Assembly: GCA_910586125.1 (NCBI GenBank)
Contig: CAJUHP010000012.1
Location: 1-64,000 of the forward strand
Reading direction: 5' to 3'
From: an uncultured Lachnospiraceae bacterium
Lineage (GTDB): Bacteria; Bacillota; Clostridia; Lachnospirales; Lachnospiraceae
DNA: 64,000 nt
In this document: positions 1 to 8,970 of the stretch, piece after piece
How the letters are laid out: each line of letters begins with the position of its first letter
Numbering within the stretch: the stretch's first letter is position 1
Program-made: the position numbers and the translations under genes
Notes under the pieces: model-generated
The model's database searches: none
Seen by the model: the letters and a program-made list of their open reading frames with translations, nothing else
Told to the model about the DNA's origin: nothing

Positions 1-11
1 CCATTTCTTTA

Positions 12-986
12 TTATGCAGTTTGAATTATACAAGTAGCACAACGAGTTAAATTACTTAGATTACTGCAGCCAGAGAACATCTTCCACATATATGTTACAT
101 TTCCGGTATCAAAACCGCTTACATCTAAATTACTTAGACTACTACATCCCAAGAATATATCACACATATTTGTTACATTTCTAGTGTCAAAACCGCTTAC
201 ATCTAAATTACTTAGATTACTGCAGCCCCAGAACATCCCTCCCATATTTGTTACATTTCCGGTATCAAAACCGCTTACATCAACATTTATTAAATTAAAA
301 CAACCGTAAAACATAAAACTTGCATCTGTCATTCCACTCACTTTAATAACCGCAGATGTTATATATTCTCTATGATTATACCATGGCGCTCTATCATAGC
401 CGCCCTCCTGGAAATCTCCCTCCCCTGACACTCTCAATGTTCCATCCGCATCAATCACCCAATTTATATTTTTATAAGAGCCACTCGCAATGGCATCCGC
501 ATACACAACTCCTTCGGTTTCCTTCGAGGTATCATTCCCACTTTCTGACATGGATACTGCCTCTGTTTCACTCTCTGCAGGTACTACGGCCGACGTTTCC
601 TCATTCGCATTCACACCATTATCTGTATTTTCAATATGCGTTTCGGATTCCATATCCGTTGTAATTTCTGCCTCTTCTCCACTCTCTATCTCCGCCGCAC
701 TTCCCTCATCCGTATAAACTTCTGTATGTTCTGTACTCTCTACCGCCTCTGCTTCTCCCATCCCCTCCATACTGACATCTGGATCCGTTGCGGATTCTTC
801 CATACTTTCTTTCTCCGTAATTTCTTTCGCTGTACCTTCCTCCTCCACACTCTCTGTCACTGCCGCCGTTGTGGATTCCTCCGTATAAAGCGTTTCCTCT
901 TCTCCTACCTCCGACGCCATCGCTAATGGCTGCACTATCAGCAATACCGCCGCCAACACCGCCAAACCTCTTTTTATTATTTTCAT
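12..986 (-). CDS. BspA-type DUF285 repeat surface protein, abruptly ended
   Basis: Secreted or surface-exposed protein of unknown function. A hydrophobic signal peptide follows MKIIKRG. Residues about 30-165 are a Glu/Ser/Thr-rich low-complexity stretch, then comes a short beta-rich part (INWVIDADGTLRVSGEG), then about three and a half DUF285 repeats of 26 residues with the core GFDTGNVTNM. Such proteins normally continue through many repeats and end in an anchoring domain. Here the repeat breaks after SNL and is followed by 11 unrelated residues and a stop, so the 3' end looks truncated by insertion, deletion or recombination. I chose the ATG at 986, preceded by GGGAG at 11 bases. An in-frame ATG at 1007 preceded by AAGGG is possible. 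It lies 3' of the kinase gene on the same strand and may be an independent unit. Confidence 0.75.
   Translation of the reverse strand: MKIIKRGLAVLAAVLLIVQPLAMASEVGEEETLYTEESTTAAVTESVEEEGTAKEITEKESMEESATDPDVSMEGMGEAEAVESTEHTEVYTDEGSAAEIESGEEAEITTDMESETHIENTDNGVNANEETSAVVPAESETEAVSMSESGNDTSKETEGVVYADAIASGSYKNINWVIDADGTLRVSGEGDFQEGGYDRAPWYNHREYITSAVIKVSGMTDASFMFYGCFNLINVDVSGFDTGNVTNMGGMFWGCSNLSNLDVSGFDTRNVTNMCDIFLGCSSLSNLDVSGFDTGNVTYMWKMFSGCSNLSNLTRCATCIIQTA
49..285. repeat. 78-bp tandem repeats encoding DUF285 units
   Basis: The string ATTACTTAGA recurs at 51, 129 and 207, a period of 78 bp (26 codons). The units are nearly identical at the DNA level, so they can recombine with one another or with other BspA genes. 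Confidence 0.8.
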
Positions 987-1122
987 GCGGCTATACACTC
1001 CCTTCATTTTCCCTTTTGTTTTCTTTTTCTCTGTATTTTATATCCCACTCTATTTTGGTTTTTCTGATTTTTCTGCTTTTTCCCTTTTATTCATTCCCCC
1101 ATTCTTTCTTCACATTCTCCCC

Positions 1123-4100
1123 TCACTCCTTATCCCGCAAAGCCTCCTCCCCCATCCTCACCAGCTCCTCCAACGAATACAGACAGCTCTGCCGCAGATT
1201 CCCCGCCCCACAGTCAAAAATCAGTCTGTTCCCCATGATATCGCACAGTCCCGGCAGGAATGCCAGCTTTTGCCAGTCCTCATTCAGCAGCAGCCCATAC
1301 CGCTCTCCCGCCGCACTGATATACTCCGTGATGAAATACTCGTCCACCTTTGTCACATACGTCAGATAAGAATCCTCCTCCAACGCCGCCACCCAACGGC
1401 CCGAATCCCGTTCAAAAACCTGGGGCGTCTCATGCAGCGGCGAAGCGATCCGATACCCGCCGACAAAAAATTCCTCATACAGATCCTTTGCCGGAGCTTC
1501 CCCTTTCTTCTCTGAAATCAGCGCCCCATCCGCCGCACTGTAGCAGCGAACCATTCCGTCATACCATGTTACTTCCAGCCAAGAATTCTCTCCCTCTCGA
1601 ATGGCATCCTCCCGCCTCTCATTCCCTTGGCCCTCTCCCTCCGGCCTCTCATCTTTCCTGATAAACTGCTGGTCATAAATTGTTTCCGCCTCCGGCAACG
1701 CTACCTCCGCCAGAAGCGTCCCCTCCATGTTATAGATGCGAAATCCCTGATACGAAAACAGCATGACCGTCCTTTCGTCCTGGCTGAGCCGGGCCTCCTC
1801 ATGCGCATACCGCGGATCATAGGACAGGAGTCGCGCTTCCTCATGGCTTTCCCGCTTCATCAGCCGCAGAGACGGCTCGTTTCGATTTCCAATCAGGGCA
1901 AAATCCCCTGCTGCCGCCACAAAGTCCCCGTTTTCACTGCCGCTTTCCTTTGACATCAGCCCGGCACCGTTGTCATAAAAAGAGATCCCGTTATCATCCG
2001 TCGCCGCCAGCACATAATCCTTTCCCACGGCAAATCCGGTGATCGCAGCCTCTCCCGTATAGGCAAGTTCCTCCTCTTTCATCTCGCCGGTATTTAACCG
2101 AACCAACAGATTTCCGTTTGCCGCAAAGATTCCCTCCGGCCCCGCCTGCACCAGAATATCTTCCTTCGAGCTGTAACCGCCCGCATAGACAGCCTCCGCC
2201 GTATCAATCAACCCAAACGACGCCTCCCCGCCTTTCTTTGCCGAAAAAGCAAAATATTTTCCGCTGAAACCGCCCTGAAAACGCCGGTAATCCGATTCCT
2301 CATACACAATCAGTTCCTCGCCCGGATGTTCCCAGTCATAAATCATCAGGCTGCCGTCAGAAAAACTGACTGCCAGCAATCTTCCATCCTCATTCAGCGC
2401 AAAAACGTTATTTTCCGGATCGGAAAAAATATCGTTGGCGGCCACCAAAAGATGTCTGCCGTCAAAAAAACATTCCGCGAGTCTGCTTCCATCCGCAATG
2501 CGATAGATCACCGCGTGATCGTCATCCCGGTTTACGGCCGCCGCCACCTGACCGTCTGCCGAAACCGTCAGATTCGTAGCCGTCTCCCCTTTCCATAACT
2601 CTTTCTGCTCGTTCAGATCATAAGCGCTTACTCCCTGCTCCCCGGCATACAGAACCGTCTCCTCATCCACAAACTGTACATCCGCCAGAGCCGAAGCCTG
2701 CAAAGGCAGAACCGCGATTTTCTTCTGCTCCTCCACATCAAATACAGCCGCCTCGTAGGCATACACAACCGCAAAACGAGTTCCTTTCGGAGAGACGGCG
2801 ATACCGAAGGGAGCCGACGGCAGCTCTATCCTGTCCAGAGACCGAAAACCATCCGACAGCTCATAGACCCCCAGGGCATCCGTCAAAGCTTTCCGGGCCT
2901 GCGCTGTGACCGGCGCCTCCCAGATGCTATTCCCTGATGGAATCGCCTGCAGCGCCAGCTCCACAGCCCTGGAAACACTTCCCTCATTCAGCGCGTCCGC
3001 CGAATATTCTGCAAGTGTCAGCGCCGTCTGTCTCTGCTCCAACTGCTTTAACCCGATAAAAGCGCAGGCGCCGCCAGCCAGAAACAGAGCCGTGAGCGAA
3101 ACGGCCGCTCTTCGCATCCGCCGTCTGTGACGAACCATTCTTTTGTCCCGCCTGGGAAGCATCCGGAATGCGTTCAGCATTTCCTCTGCCGACTGATACC
3201 TCTTTTCGGGTTCCAGAGCCATAGCCTTCTGCAGAATAGCGGAAACCGCAGCGCTGCAGTCCTCCGGCCCCAGCGGTTTCACCTGCCTGGCGTCCTGCGC
3301 CGGGCGGACACCGGACAAAAGATGGTACAGCGTCGCTCCCAGACTGTAGAGATCGGAACGCACATCCAGCAGAATCCCGCTTTTTCTGCTGTTTGTACTG
3401 ATGTTGGAAGAACAAGTAGAAGCCAAATTTTTTTCCCGTCCGGACATCTGCCGGGCCAGAGCTGTCCCCAGCTCGGTTTTCTCAGCGTCCTGTTCCGTAT
3501 TTGTCTTCTCTAAGCTCTCTCCTGCTTCTGTCTCCTCTGAATCCTCCCCTGTCTCCGTTTTCTCTGAATTTTCTTCTACCTCTGTCTTCTCCTCTTTCTC
3601 CCTCCCTGCTCTCCTCCCATCTGTTTGTTCTCTATCCTGCTCTGCTTTTTCCTCTTCCGGCACGCCCAGCGGCCGGGCGGCCCCCAGCCGCCCAGCCCGA
3701 ATATAATCCGCCCCATAATGCTCTGGGGAAGCATACCCTCTGCTGAAACCAACCTTGACCGCGCCGTCCTCTCTCAGAGCCAGCGCGATATTAAAATCAA
3801 TCAGGCAGATACTGCCGTCAGGCCGCAGCATGATATTGGCCGGTTTGATATCGCCGTGCAGGATTCCGTGAGGCGGACAGCCGTGCAGATAGCAGAGAGC
3901 CTCCAAAAGCTGACAGGCCCAGCGGATAACCTGGGGCTGAGACGGCTTCTCCCCGCGGCTCAAAAGCTTGTCCAGACTTTCGCCCTCAATATAGTCCATG
4001 ACCGTATAGACGACGCCGTCCTCCTGCACAAAGTCATACACCTGCGGGATGTAGGTGTGACGCAGGTTTTTTAACATATCCACTTCGCGCCGCAGCGCCT

Positions 4101-4245
4101 GCGGATCTGTGCGCAGCCTTCGTTTGTCGGCTTTCAGTACGACCTTTTTATTTAGCCGCAGATGTGTTCCCAGATAGACGACGCCGCCCCCTCCTGCGCC
4201 GATTTTTTTCCCCAATTCATAGATACCTGCAATGACCTGAGACAT
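1123..4245 (-). CDS. Membrane Ser/Thr protein kinase (Hanks type) with C-terminal beta-propeller
   Basis: PknB-like kinase of 1040 residues, predicted to phosphorylate Ser/Thr on proteins such as the FHA partner encoded upstream. The glycine loop GAGGGGVVYLG is at residues 16-26, Lys38 is the ATP lysine, HGDIKPAN (130-137) replaces HRDxKxxN, DFN (150-152) replaces DFG, and SPEHYG (173-178) is the APE equivalent. Residues about 179-290 are an acidic Glu/Thr-repeat insertion between the APE segment and the SDLYSLG helix. A single membrane segment lies at about 380-400 after an Arg-rich stretch. The roughly 640 residues outside look like WD40/quinoprotein-type beta-propeller blades (KGTRFAVV, DGQVAAAV), probably extracytoplasmic. 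It is the last gene of the Tad operon, after PP2C and a 50-residue peptide. Start: ATG with GGAGG upstream. Confidence 0.9.
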   Translation of the reverse strand: MSQVIAGIYELGKKIGAGGGGVVYLGTHLRLNKKVVLKADKRRLRTDPQALRREVDMLKNLRHTYIPQVYDFVQEDGVVYTVMDYIEGESLDKLLSRGEKPSQPQVIRWACQLLEALCYLHGCPPHGILHGDIKPANIMLRPDGSICLIDFNIALALREDGAVKVGFSRGYASPEHYGADYIRAGRLGAARPLGVPEEEKAEQDREQTDGRRAGREKEEKTEVEENSEKTETGEDSEETEAGESLEKTNTEQDAEKTELGTALARQMSGREKNLASTCSSNISTNSRKSGILLDVRSDLYSLGATLYHLLSGVRPAQDARQVKPLGPEDCSAAVSAILQKAMALEPEKRYQSAEEMLNAFRMLPRRDKRMVRHRRRMRRAAVSLTALFLAGGACAFIGLKQLEQRQTALTLAEYSADALNEGSVSRAVELALQAIPSGNSIWEAPVTAQARKALTDALGVYELSDGFRSLDRIELPSAPFGIAVSPKGTRFAVVYAYEAAVFDVEEQKKIAVLPLQASALADVQFVDEETVLYAGEQGVSAYDLNEQKELWKGETATNLTVSADGQVAAAVNRDDDHAVIYRIADGSRLAECFFDGRHLLVAANDIFSDPENNVFALNEDGRLLAVSFSDGSLMIYDWEHPGEELIVYEESDYRRFQGGFSGKYFAFSAKKGGEASFGLIDTAEAVYAGGYSSKEDILVQAGPEGIFAANGNLLVRLNTGEMKEEELAYTGEAAITGFAVGKDYVLAATDDNGISFYDNGAGLMSKESGSENGDFVAAAGDFALIGNRNEPSLRLMKRESHEEARLLSYDPRYAHEEARLSQDERTVMLFSYQGFRIYNMEGTLLAEVALPEAETIYDQQFIRKDERPEGEGQGNERREDAIREGENSWLEVTWYDGMVRCYSAADGALISEKKGEAPAKDLYEEFFVGGYRIASPLHETPQVFERDSGRWVAALEEDSYLTYVTKVDEYFITEYISAAGERYGLLLNEDWQKLAFLPGLCDIMGNRLIFDCGAGNLRQSCLYSLEELVRMGEEALRDKE

Positions 4246-4275
4246 ACCTATTTCCTCCTCCGGCCTCCTCTTTTT

Positions 4276-4428
4276 TTAGAACCTGCCATACTCTTCTTCC
4301 AGCTTGCTTTTGATCCGCCGCCCGGTGACACAAAAAATCACGGCGCTTACCGCCGTCAGCAAAACGGCCAGGCCCATACCGGCCAGGCCGCCGTAACACA
4401 ATAACTCACTGCCGGATAACCCAAACAT
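4276..4428 (-). CDS. 50-residue single-pass membrane peptide
   Basis: Small ORF starting MFGLSGSELLCYGG and ending EEEYGRF. Residues about 11-34 form one hydrophobic helix followed by Arg/Lys (GRRIKSK), so the C-terminus should be cytoplasmic. It starts 3 bp after the PP2C stop codon and ends 30 bp before the kinase start, which argues that it is a real translated member of the operon. No family is recognised. Its place between a phosphatase and its cognate kinase suggests a membrane adaptor or modulator, but that is inference. Only a weak ribosome binding site (GGAGAATGAG) is visible. Confidence 0.6.
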   Translation of the reverse strand: MFGLSGSELLCYGGLAGMGLAVLLTAVSAVIFCVTGRRIKSKLEEEYGRF

Positions 4429-4431
4429 GTC

Positions 4432-5193
4432 TCATTCTCCCCGCCTTTCAAACCATTTCCGCTTTTGTTTTGCCGCCACGATTCCCACCGATATATTGTC
4501 CCGCTCCCCCCGGGCAAGCATCTTTTCAATCAGAATCCGGCAGGCGGCCTCCACCTTTTTTTCGTCCAGACCGTCCAGACTGATCTCCCGGATATCCTCC
4601 TGCAGCAGATGATGATACAGACCGTCGGAACAAACCAGAAACAAATCGCCGCCGCGCACCGGACCGCTCGAAGAGGTAAACCACAACTCCTCGGATTTCC
4701 CCATATAATTGTACAGGTACGTTTTCATCCTCCCGTTTTTCATCTGCGTTACGCTGGCGTCCACCGTCAACTGCTTCCAATCCTTTTTCCCGCACAGATA
4801 AATGCGGCTGTCTCCGACATGCAGCGTATAATATCGGTCCCGCAAAAGCATCAGAAGCGACAGGGTGGTTCCGGTCTGAACCCCATGGCTCTTTCGGTAT
4901 TCGCACACTGCCAGATTCCATTCCTCCGCCGCGTCCTTCAGATGCGCGTACACAACCTCCGGATCGGCTTCTGGGATATCTAACCACTGCACGATCCGGT
5001 CAAACCATTCGTCGATCCGGCGCACGACCAGAGCCGAGGCGACCTCTCCCTTTTCCAGACCGCCGATCCCGTCGCAGACCGCCAGCACAGAAAAATATTG
5101 TCCCTTCTTTTGAGCCAGACGATACCGTATGGCATCCTGATTTATCTTTCTTGTATTTCCCAAGCAGGTGGCGCATCCTCCGGTCAGCTTCAT
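4432..5193 (-). CDS. PP2C-family protein phosphatase
   Basis: Metal-dependent Ser/Thr phosphatase of 253 residues, the usual length for bacterial PP2C/Stp proteins. Visible motifs: NTRKINQD (13-20) with the metal-binding Asp, CDGIGGLEKGE (40-50), the GDSRIYL strand, CSDGL, and GERDNISVGIVAA near the C-terminus. It should reverse phosphorylation by the kinase encoded two ORFs downstream. It is cytoplasmic, with no signal peptide or membrane segment, and lies in the Tad operon between the FHA gene and the small membrane peptide. ATG start at 5193. Family assignment is secure. The substrate is inferred from context. Confidence 0.93.
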   Translation of the reverse strand: MKLTGGCATCLGNTRKINQDAIRYRLAQKKGQYFSVLAVCDGIGGLEKGEVASALVVRRIDEWFDRIVQWLDIPEADPEVVYAHLKDAAEEWNLAVCEYRKSHGVQTGTTLSLLMLLRDRYYTLHVGDSRIYLCGKKDWKQLTVDASVTQMKNGRMKTYLYNYMGKSEELWFTSSSGPVRGGDLFLVCSDGLYHHLLQEDIREISLDGLDEKKVEAACRILIEKMLARGERDNISVGIVAAKQKRKWFERRGE

Positions 5194-5246
5194 GCCGCTT
5201 CCTTACTCCTTTTTCCGATTTTACATTCAGTAAAACCAGTCTGCTG

Positions 5247-6914
5247 TCACAGATGAATCCGATAGCGGACCGGCCTGCTGTCCGTAAATGTCAGCTCCCC
5301 GCCGTCCTTCAGCGCATACGGCTGATTCGGAATCAGAACCTGTCCGTCCAACAGCGTATGATTTGCCGACCCCAGGTCAATCACATGATAATGACCATCC
5401 CGTTTCTCGATTCTGGCGTGACGCCGGCCAATCCGGAGAAACTCCCGCCCAAAAGCCACATCCGGCTGTATCTCGTCGGATGACCTCCTGCCGATCGTGA
5501 TATAGGACGTTTCAAAATCCAGTTCAATGCGAAACGGCGCGCCCGCAATCGGAGAGTCGATCAGCTCCAGGAAAGCGTCCGCCGACAGCATTTCGTCCGC
5601 AATCTCGGTCTGCTCTCCTTCCCCGCCCTCCTGAAACGACGCTGCCGCTAATTCATACTGCCCGGCAACGTCTGCAGAGGCTATTGCGGCAGAAGCGTCC
5701 GAAGAAGATGGGCAGACATGGCCATATGCCGTTTCCGCCGTTTGAAAATCGGCTTCTTTTTTCTTTCCAAAAGGAAGAAAACCGCCCGCCCTTCTCTTTT
5801 CCGGCCTGCCGCCTGATTTGCGATCCCGGCCCGCCGCCGCTTTTTCCTTTTGCTCTTTCTTCTGCTCTTTTCTCCGGTCTCCAAACAATGCCGCGACCAC
5901 TTCATTCGCTTCGCCCGCTCCAAAAACCAGGGCGTCTTCCCCGTCTGCTTCAACGCCCGGCAAAACTCCCTTCTCCTTCTTTCCTTTTCCTCCGCCAAAC
6001 ATCAATCCTCCGAGCTTCCCTATACCGGATTCTTTTCCGGAGGTTTCCGCTGCCTTTGCGCCGTTTTCTTTTGCGCCGAATATCCCAGAGGAGGGCTTTT
6101 GACCAAAGAGATTTTCTGCGGATGACGGATTCGTGTCTGGTATTTTGGACGTTCTTTCCCCTGTTTTGCCGTTATGGCCGCTGTCTCCTACTCCCCACGG
6201 CATCCCGCGCGCTTCCTTTTGTTCTGCCGTGTTATTGCCTATACTGGTATCTCCAGCCTCCGCGCCCGCCCCGATCTTCTTCCATCCTGCGCCGTTCTCC
6301 TGCCGGATACCGGCAAAATCGTCCGCTCCACGCTGCCTTCCTCCCGGACGGCTGCCGCTTCCCACTTTCTTACTCTCCTCCAGAAAGAGCCGGTACAGGC
6401 CGTTCAGCGTCACCTGATTTTTGGAAAAGTATTGAAAAAGACGTACCTGGAACGCATTGTCGCCGGTGATCTGGCTGTACCCGAAGGTATCCTTAAAAAA
6501 CTGCAGAATCTCTTCGTCTGTGTTCCGGGCGGACGCTTCCGGAATATACAGAAAGAAGGCTTTTCCCGTCATCCGATCCAGAAAGACATACTGCGGATCG
6601 ATGCACAGGTTATGATAATCCAGAAACCAGTCCCTGCCCTTGATAAAGGGTGTCAGAAGATTCAGATACAGGGATACAAAATCATCCTTGTGCATCGTCT
6701 GATCAAAATAAGCCAGCGCTACCGTCTGCATCAGACGGTATTTAAAAGAAAGGCTGTTGTTGATATTGACGATACGAAAGGGAATCAGAAAATCCGGACA
6801 GTCCTCCTTGATCACGCGGAGCGCAATTTCGTCCAACCTGGCTTCTCCAGGAACCCGGACATTCAGATAATTGGCTTCCAGAGAACTTTGCAGAGTAAAA
6901 TCCAACTTTGTCAT
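5247..6914 (-). CDS. DUF6382/FHA domain phosphothreonine-binding protein
   Basis: Adaptor protein of 555 residues. The N-terminal 170 or so residues match the DUF6382 type found with FHA domains in Lachnospiraceae (by recall, not searched). A long Gly/Lys/Glu-rich disordered linker covers roughly 180-420. The C-terminal FHA domain (about 465-555) shows GRRSSDEIQ, the RRHARI core and DLGSANHTLLDG, which fits the G-R, S/R-x-x-H and N-x-T pattern of phosphothreonine binding. Co-transcription with kinase and phosphatase suggests it reads phosphorylated kinase or pilus components. Start ATG at 6914, 10 bp after the WG-repeat gene stop. Confidence 0.88.
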   Translation of the reverse strand: MTKLDFTLQSSLEANYLNVRVPGEARLDEIALRVIKEDCPDFLIPFRIVNINNSLSFKYRLMQTVALAYFDQTMHKDDFVSLYLNLLTPFIKGRDWFLDYHNLCIDPQYVFLDRMTGKAFFLYIPEASARNTDEEILQFFKDTFGYSQITGDNAFQVRLFQYFSKNQVTLNGLYRLFLEESKKVGSGSRPGGRQRGADDFAGIRQENGAGWKKIGAGAEAGDTSIGNNTAEQKEARGMPWGVGDSGHNGKTGERTSKIPDTNPSSAENLFGQKPSSGIFGAKENGAKAAETSGKESGIGKLGGLMFGGGKGKKEKGVLPGVEADGEDALVFGAGEANEVVAALFGDRRKEQKKEQKEKAAAGRDRKSGGRPEKRRAGGFLPFGKKKEADFQTAETAYGHVCPSSSDASAAIASADVAGQYELAAASFQEGGEGEQTEIADEMLSADAFLELIDSPIAGAPFRIELDFETSYITIGRRSSDEIQPDVAFGREFLRIGRRHARIEKRDGHYHVIDLGSANHTLLDGQVLIPNQPYALKDGGELTFTDSRPVRYRIHL

Positions 6915-6924
6915 TGCTTTCTTC

Positions 6925-8274
6925 CTATTCCTCCCGGTAATTCAGCGTGATCAGAGAAATGTTTCCGGACAGATCTGCCTGGGCCACGCCATTGTGAAAG
7001 GGCCATGCCTCCGACCAGACGTCCTCGATCACCAGCACATTTTTTTCACTGATATACCCCCAGTCATTTACAATCCGAACCGCTGCCAGTCCGTCCGAAA
7101 AAGACAGCGCATCGGCATACTGATAGTCAATCACCAGATTTCCTTCTCTGTCGATATACCCCCACTGGCCTGTCGAATCCGCCACGGCGATACAGCCGTA
7201 GGATTCGGGCGCTTTCGCCCCGGCAAATCCGGTTTCTCCAATCCGGTTTCCCTCTGGGTCAATGAGATACCAGCTTCCGTTTTCCTTTACCATCGCACGA
7301 TCCCCGGCAAAGGCGCAGCCCAGAGAATTCACCGCCACGTCCTCCAGCGTAAAATCCACCGCCGTCTCTCCAGAATCCGTGATGATTCCCCATCCGCTGT
7401 CTTTTTTTACCGCCGCCACGCCGCAGGCGTTGGCTGTCATCTGCGTATACTGATGCCCGGGGGCAATCGGCTCAAAGTCGTAATTAAAATAGCTGTAGCT
7501 TCCGTCTCTCTTTCCCAGCACGCGGGTTTTGCTGACGGTCAGAACATCGGTCATGCGGGGATAGCGCGTTCCGTCGTCCACGCCGTAGCGATCCCCGTTT
7601 TGCAGAATCGTGCAGTAAGTTCCCTCTGCCGACACCACCGCGCAGCCCTCCGCATTAAAGGGAGTCGCGCTGTCATAGACAAAAGACAGCACTCCCATCC
7701 CTCTTTCATCCACATAACCCCATTTTTCCCCGTCAAAAGCGGGCATCAGAGAATTGGAGGCCGTCGGAATCATCGCCGTAAACCGGGTTTCCCTGACCTG
7801 ATATCCATAGCGGTAAGCTTCATAATAGGCTTCCAGTGCCTGCGCATCCTCTGTCTCCTCCTTTAGAGCCTCCATTCCTTTTCGGATGAGAGCCATGGCC
7901 TCCTGTATCTTGGACGAGGCCATGTAGTAGTCCGCCGCCTGAATATATTCCGTCCTGCGCGCCGTCTGCTCCAAGGACCTCTTTTCCACCAGACGGATAT
8001 AAGAGGAAAAATCACCGTAGGCCTGATAAGCCGCCAGCAGTTTTTCCTCTATGGATGGATTCTGTGAAGAAGAAAGCGTCAGCGCTTCTTCATAAAGAGG
8101 AACCGCCCGGACATACAGCTCCTTTTTCCCGTATTCGTCCGCCTGCGCCACAAGCTCATTCTGCTTTTCCCGGATACCGGCCCCGGAGGCAGAGCGGACG
8201 ACCGCCAGCCAGCCCGCCGCCAGCAGCGCTCCAAACAGAAGAAGCAGCAACATTCTTTGACCTTTCATATTCAA
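6925..8274 (-). CDS. Membrane-anchored WG-repeat protein
   Basis: Protein of 449 residues with an N-terminal membrane anchor or uncleaved signal (hydrophobic residues about 8-27), an alpha-helical TPR-like part (about 30-160, VRAVPLYEEALTL), and a C-terminal array of WG repeats recognisable as WGYVDERG, WGIITDSG, WYLIDPEG, WGYIDREG and WGYISEKN. WG repeats form beta-structured binding arrays on the cell surface, with no enzymatic role known. It lies between the prepilin peptidase and the FHA gene, so it may be an outer-face component of the pilus or signalling module. MNMKGQRM offers two possible starts two codons apart. Confidence 0.85.
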   Translation of the reverse strand: MNMKGQRMLLLLLFGALLAAGWLAVVRSASGAGIREKQNELVAQADEYGKKELYVRAVPLYEEALTLSSSQNPSIEEKLLAAYQAYGDFSSYIRLVEKRSLEQTARRTEYIQAADYYMASSKIQEAMALIRKGMEALKEETEDAQALEAYYEAYRYGYQVRETRFTAMIPTASNSLMPAFDGEKWGYVDERGMGVLSFVYDSATPFNAEGCAVVSAEGTYCTILQNGDRYGVDDGTRYPRMTDVLTVSKTRVLGKRDGSYSYFNYDFEPIAPGHQYTQMTANACGVAAVKKDSGWGIITDSGETAVDFTLEDVAVNSLGCAFAGDRAMVKENGSWYLIDPEGNRIGETGFAGAKAPESYGCIAVADSTGQWGYIDREGNLVIDYQYADALSFSDGLAAVRIVNDWGYISEKNVLVIEDVWSEAWPFHNGVAQADLSGNISLITLNYREE

Positions 8275-8296
8275 ACACCTCTGCTTTTGGGATTTT

Positions 8297-8950
8297 TTAT
8301 AAGATAAACAGCGTAATCAGCGTCCCCAGATAGAGAAAGGGAACCAGGGGAACGCCGTCCTTTAATCCCAGCTTCTTTCTGGCAAGTTGCAGAAGCGACC
8401 AGGCACAGCAAAGCAGGCTTCCGTAGAAAACGGCTCCCAGGATCCGCTGACCAGTCAGATACAGGCCCATGACAAAAACCAGTTTGACATCTCCCGCCCC
8501 CATCTGCTTTCCTGACAGGATATAACACAGCAGAAAAATCAGTCCGCCCACCATACCTCCTGCCAGGGACTGCGGCAAAAGCGCCATCCCTGCCGCGGGA
8601 TCCAGAATGACGGAAAGACTTATAATCACTGCCCAGACAAAGAGAAGCGCCAATAAAAGACGGTTCGGTATCCGGTGGCGGATGCTGTCCGTAACCGTCA
8701 GCACAGCCATCCCCCAAATTAAAAACAGAGTCAATGCGTGCAGGGAGACGGAAAGCCCTGACAGCCGGATCAAGCTGACCAGCCCTGTCGCAAACAGGGT
8801 CAGCACGCCGACCAAAGCGAAAATTCTCAGTGAAAACCGGAGACGCTCCCGGCCAAGGCCCAGCTCATATCTGTCATTGCACCGGTATACGGCCGCGCAA
8901 TAGCCCGCCGTCACGAGGGCCGCCTCCAGCGCAGCGATCAGCATCTGCAT
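8297..8950 (-). CDS. Prepilin peptidase (A24, TadV/CpaA type)
   Basis: Integral membrane aspartic protease of 217 residues that cleaves the N-terminal leaders of Flp-type pilins and pseudopilins at the cytoplasmic face. The two catalytic aspartates are visible: Asp88 in VTDSIRHRIPN and Asp154 in GAGDVK. Six or seven hydrophobic segments are present. The N-terminal cytoplasmic methyltransferase domain of PilD is absent, as is usual for TadV/CpaA. Its likely substrates lie just upstream in the operon: the Flp1-like pilin and the TadE-like proteins. Confidence 0.92.
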   Translation of the reverse strand: MQMLIAALEAALVTAGYCAAVYRCNDRYELGLGRERLRFSLRIFALVGVLTLFATGLVSLIRLSGLSVSLHALTLFLIWGMAVLTVTDSIRHRIPNRLLLALLFVWAVIISLSVILDPAAGMALLPQSLAGGMVGGLIFLLCYILSGKQMGAGDVKLVFVMGLYLTGQRILGAVFYGSLLCCAWSLLQLARKKLGLKDGVPLVPFLYLGTLITLFIL

Positions 8951-8970
8951 CTTTTCTTACCTGCCTTTCC

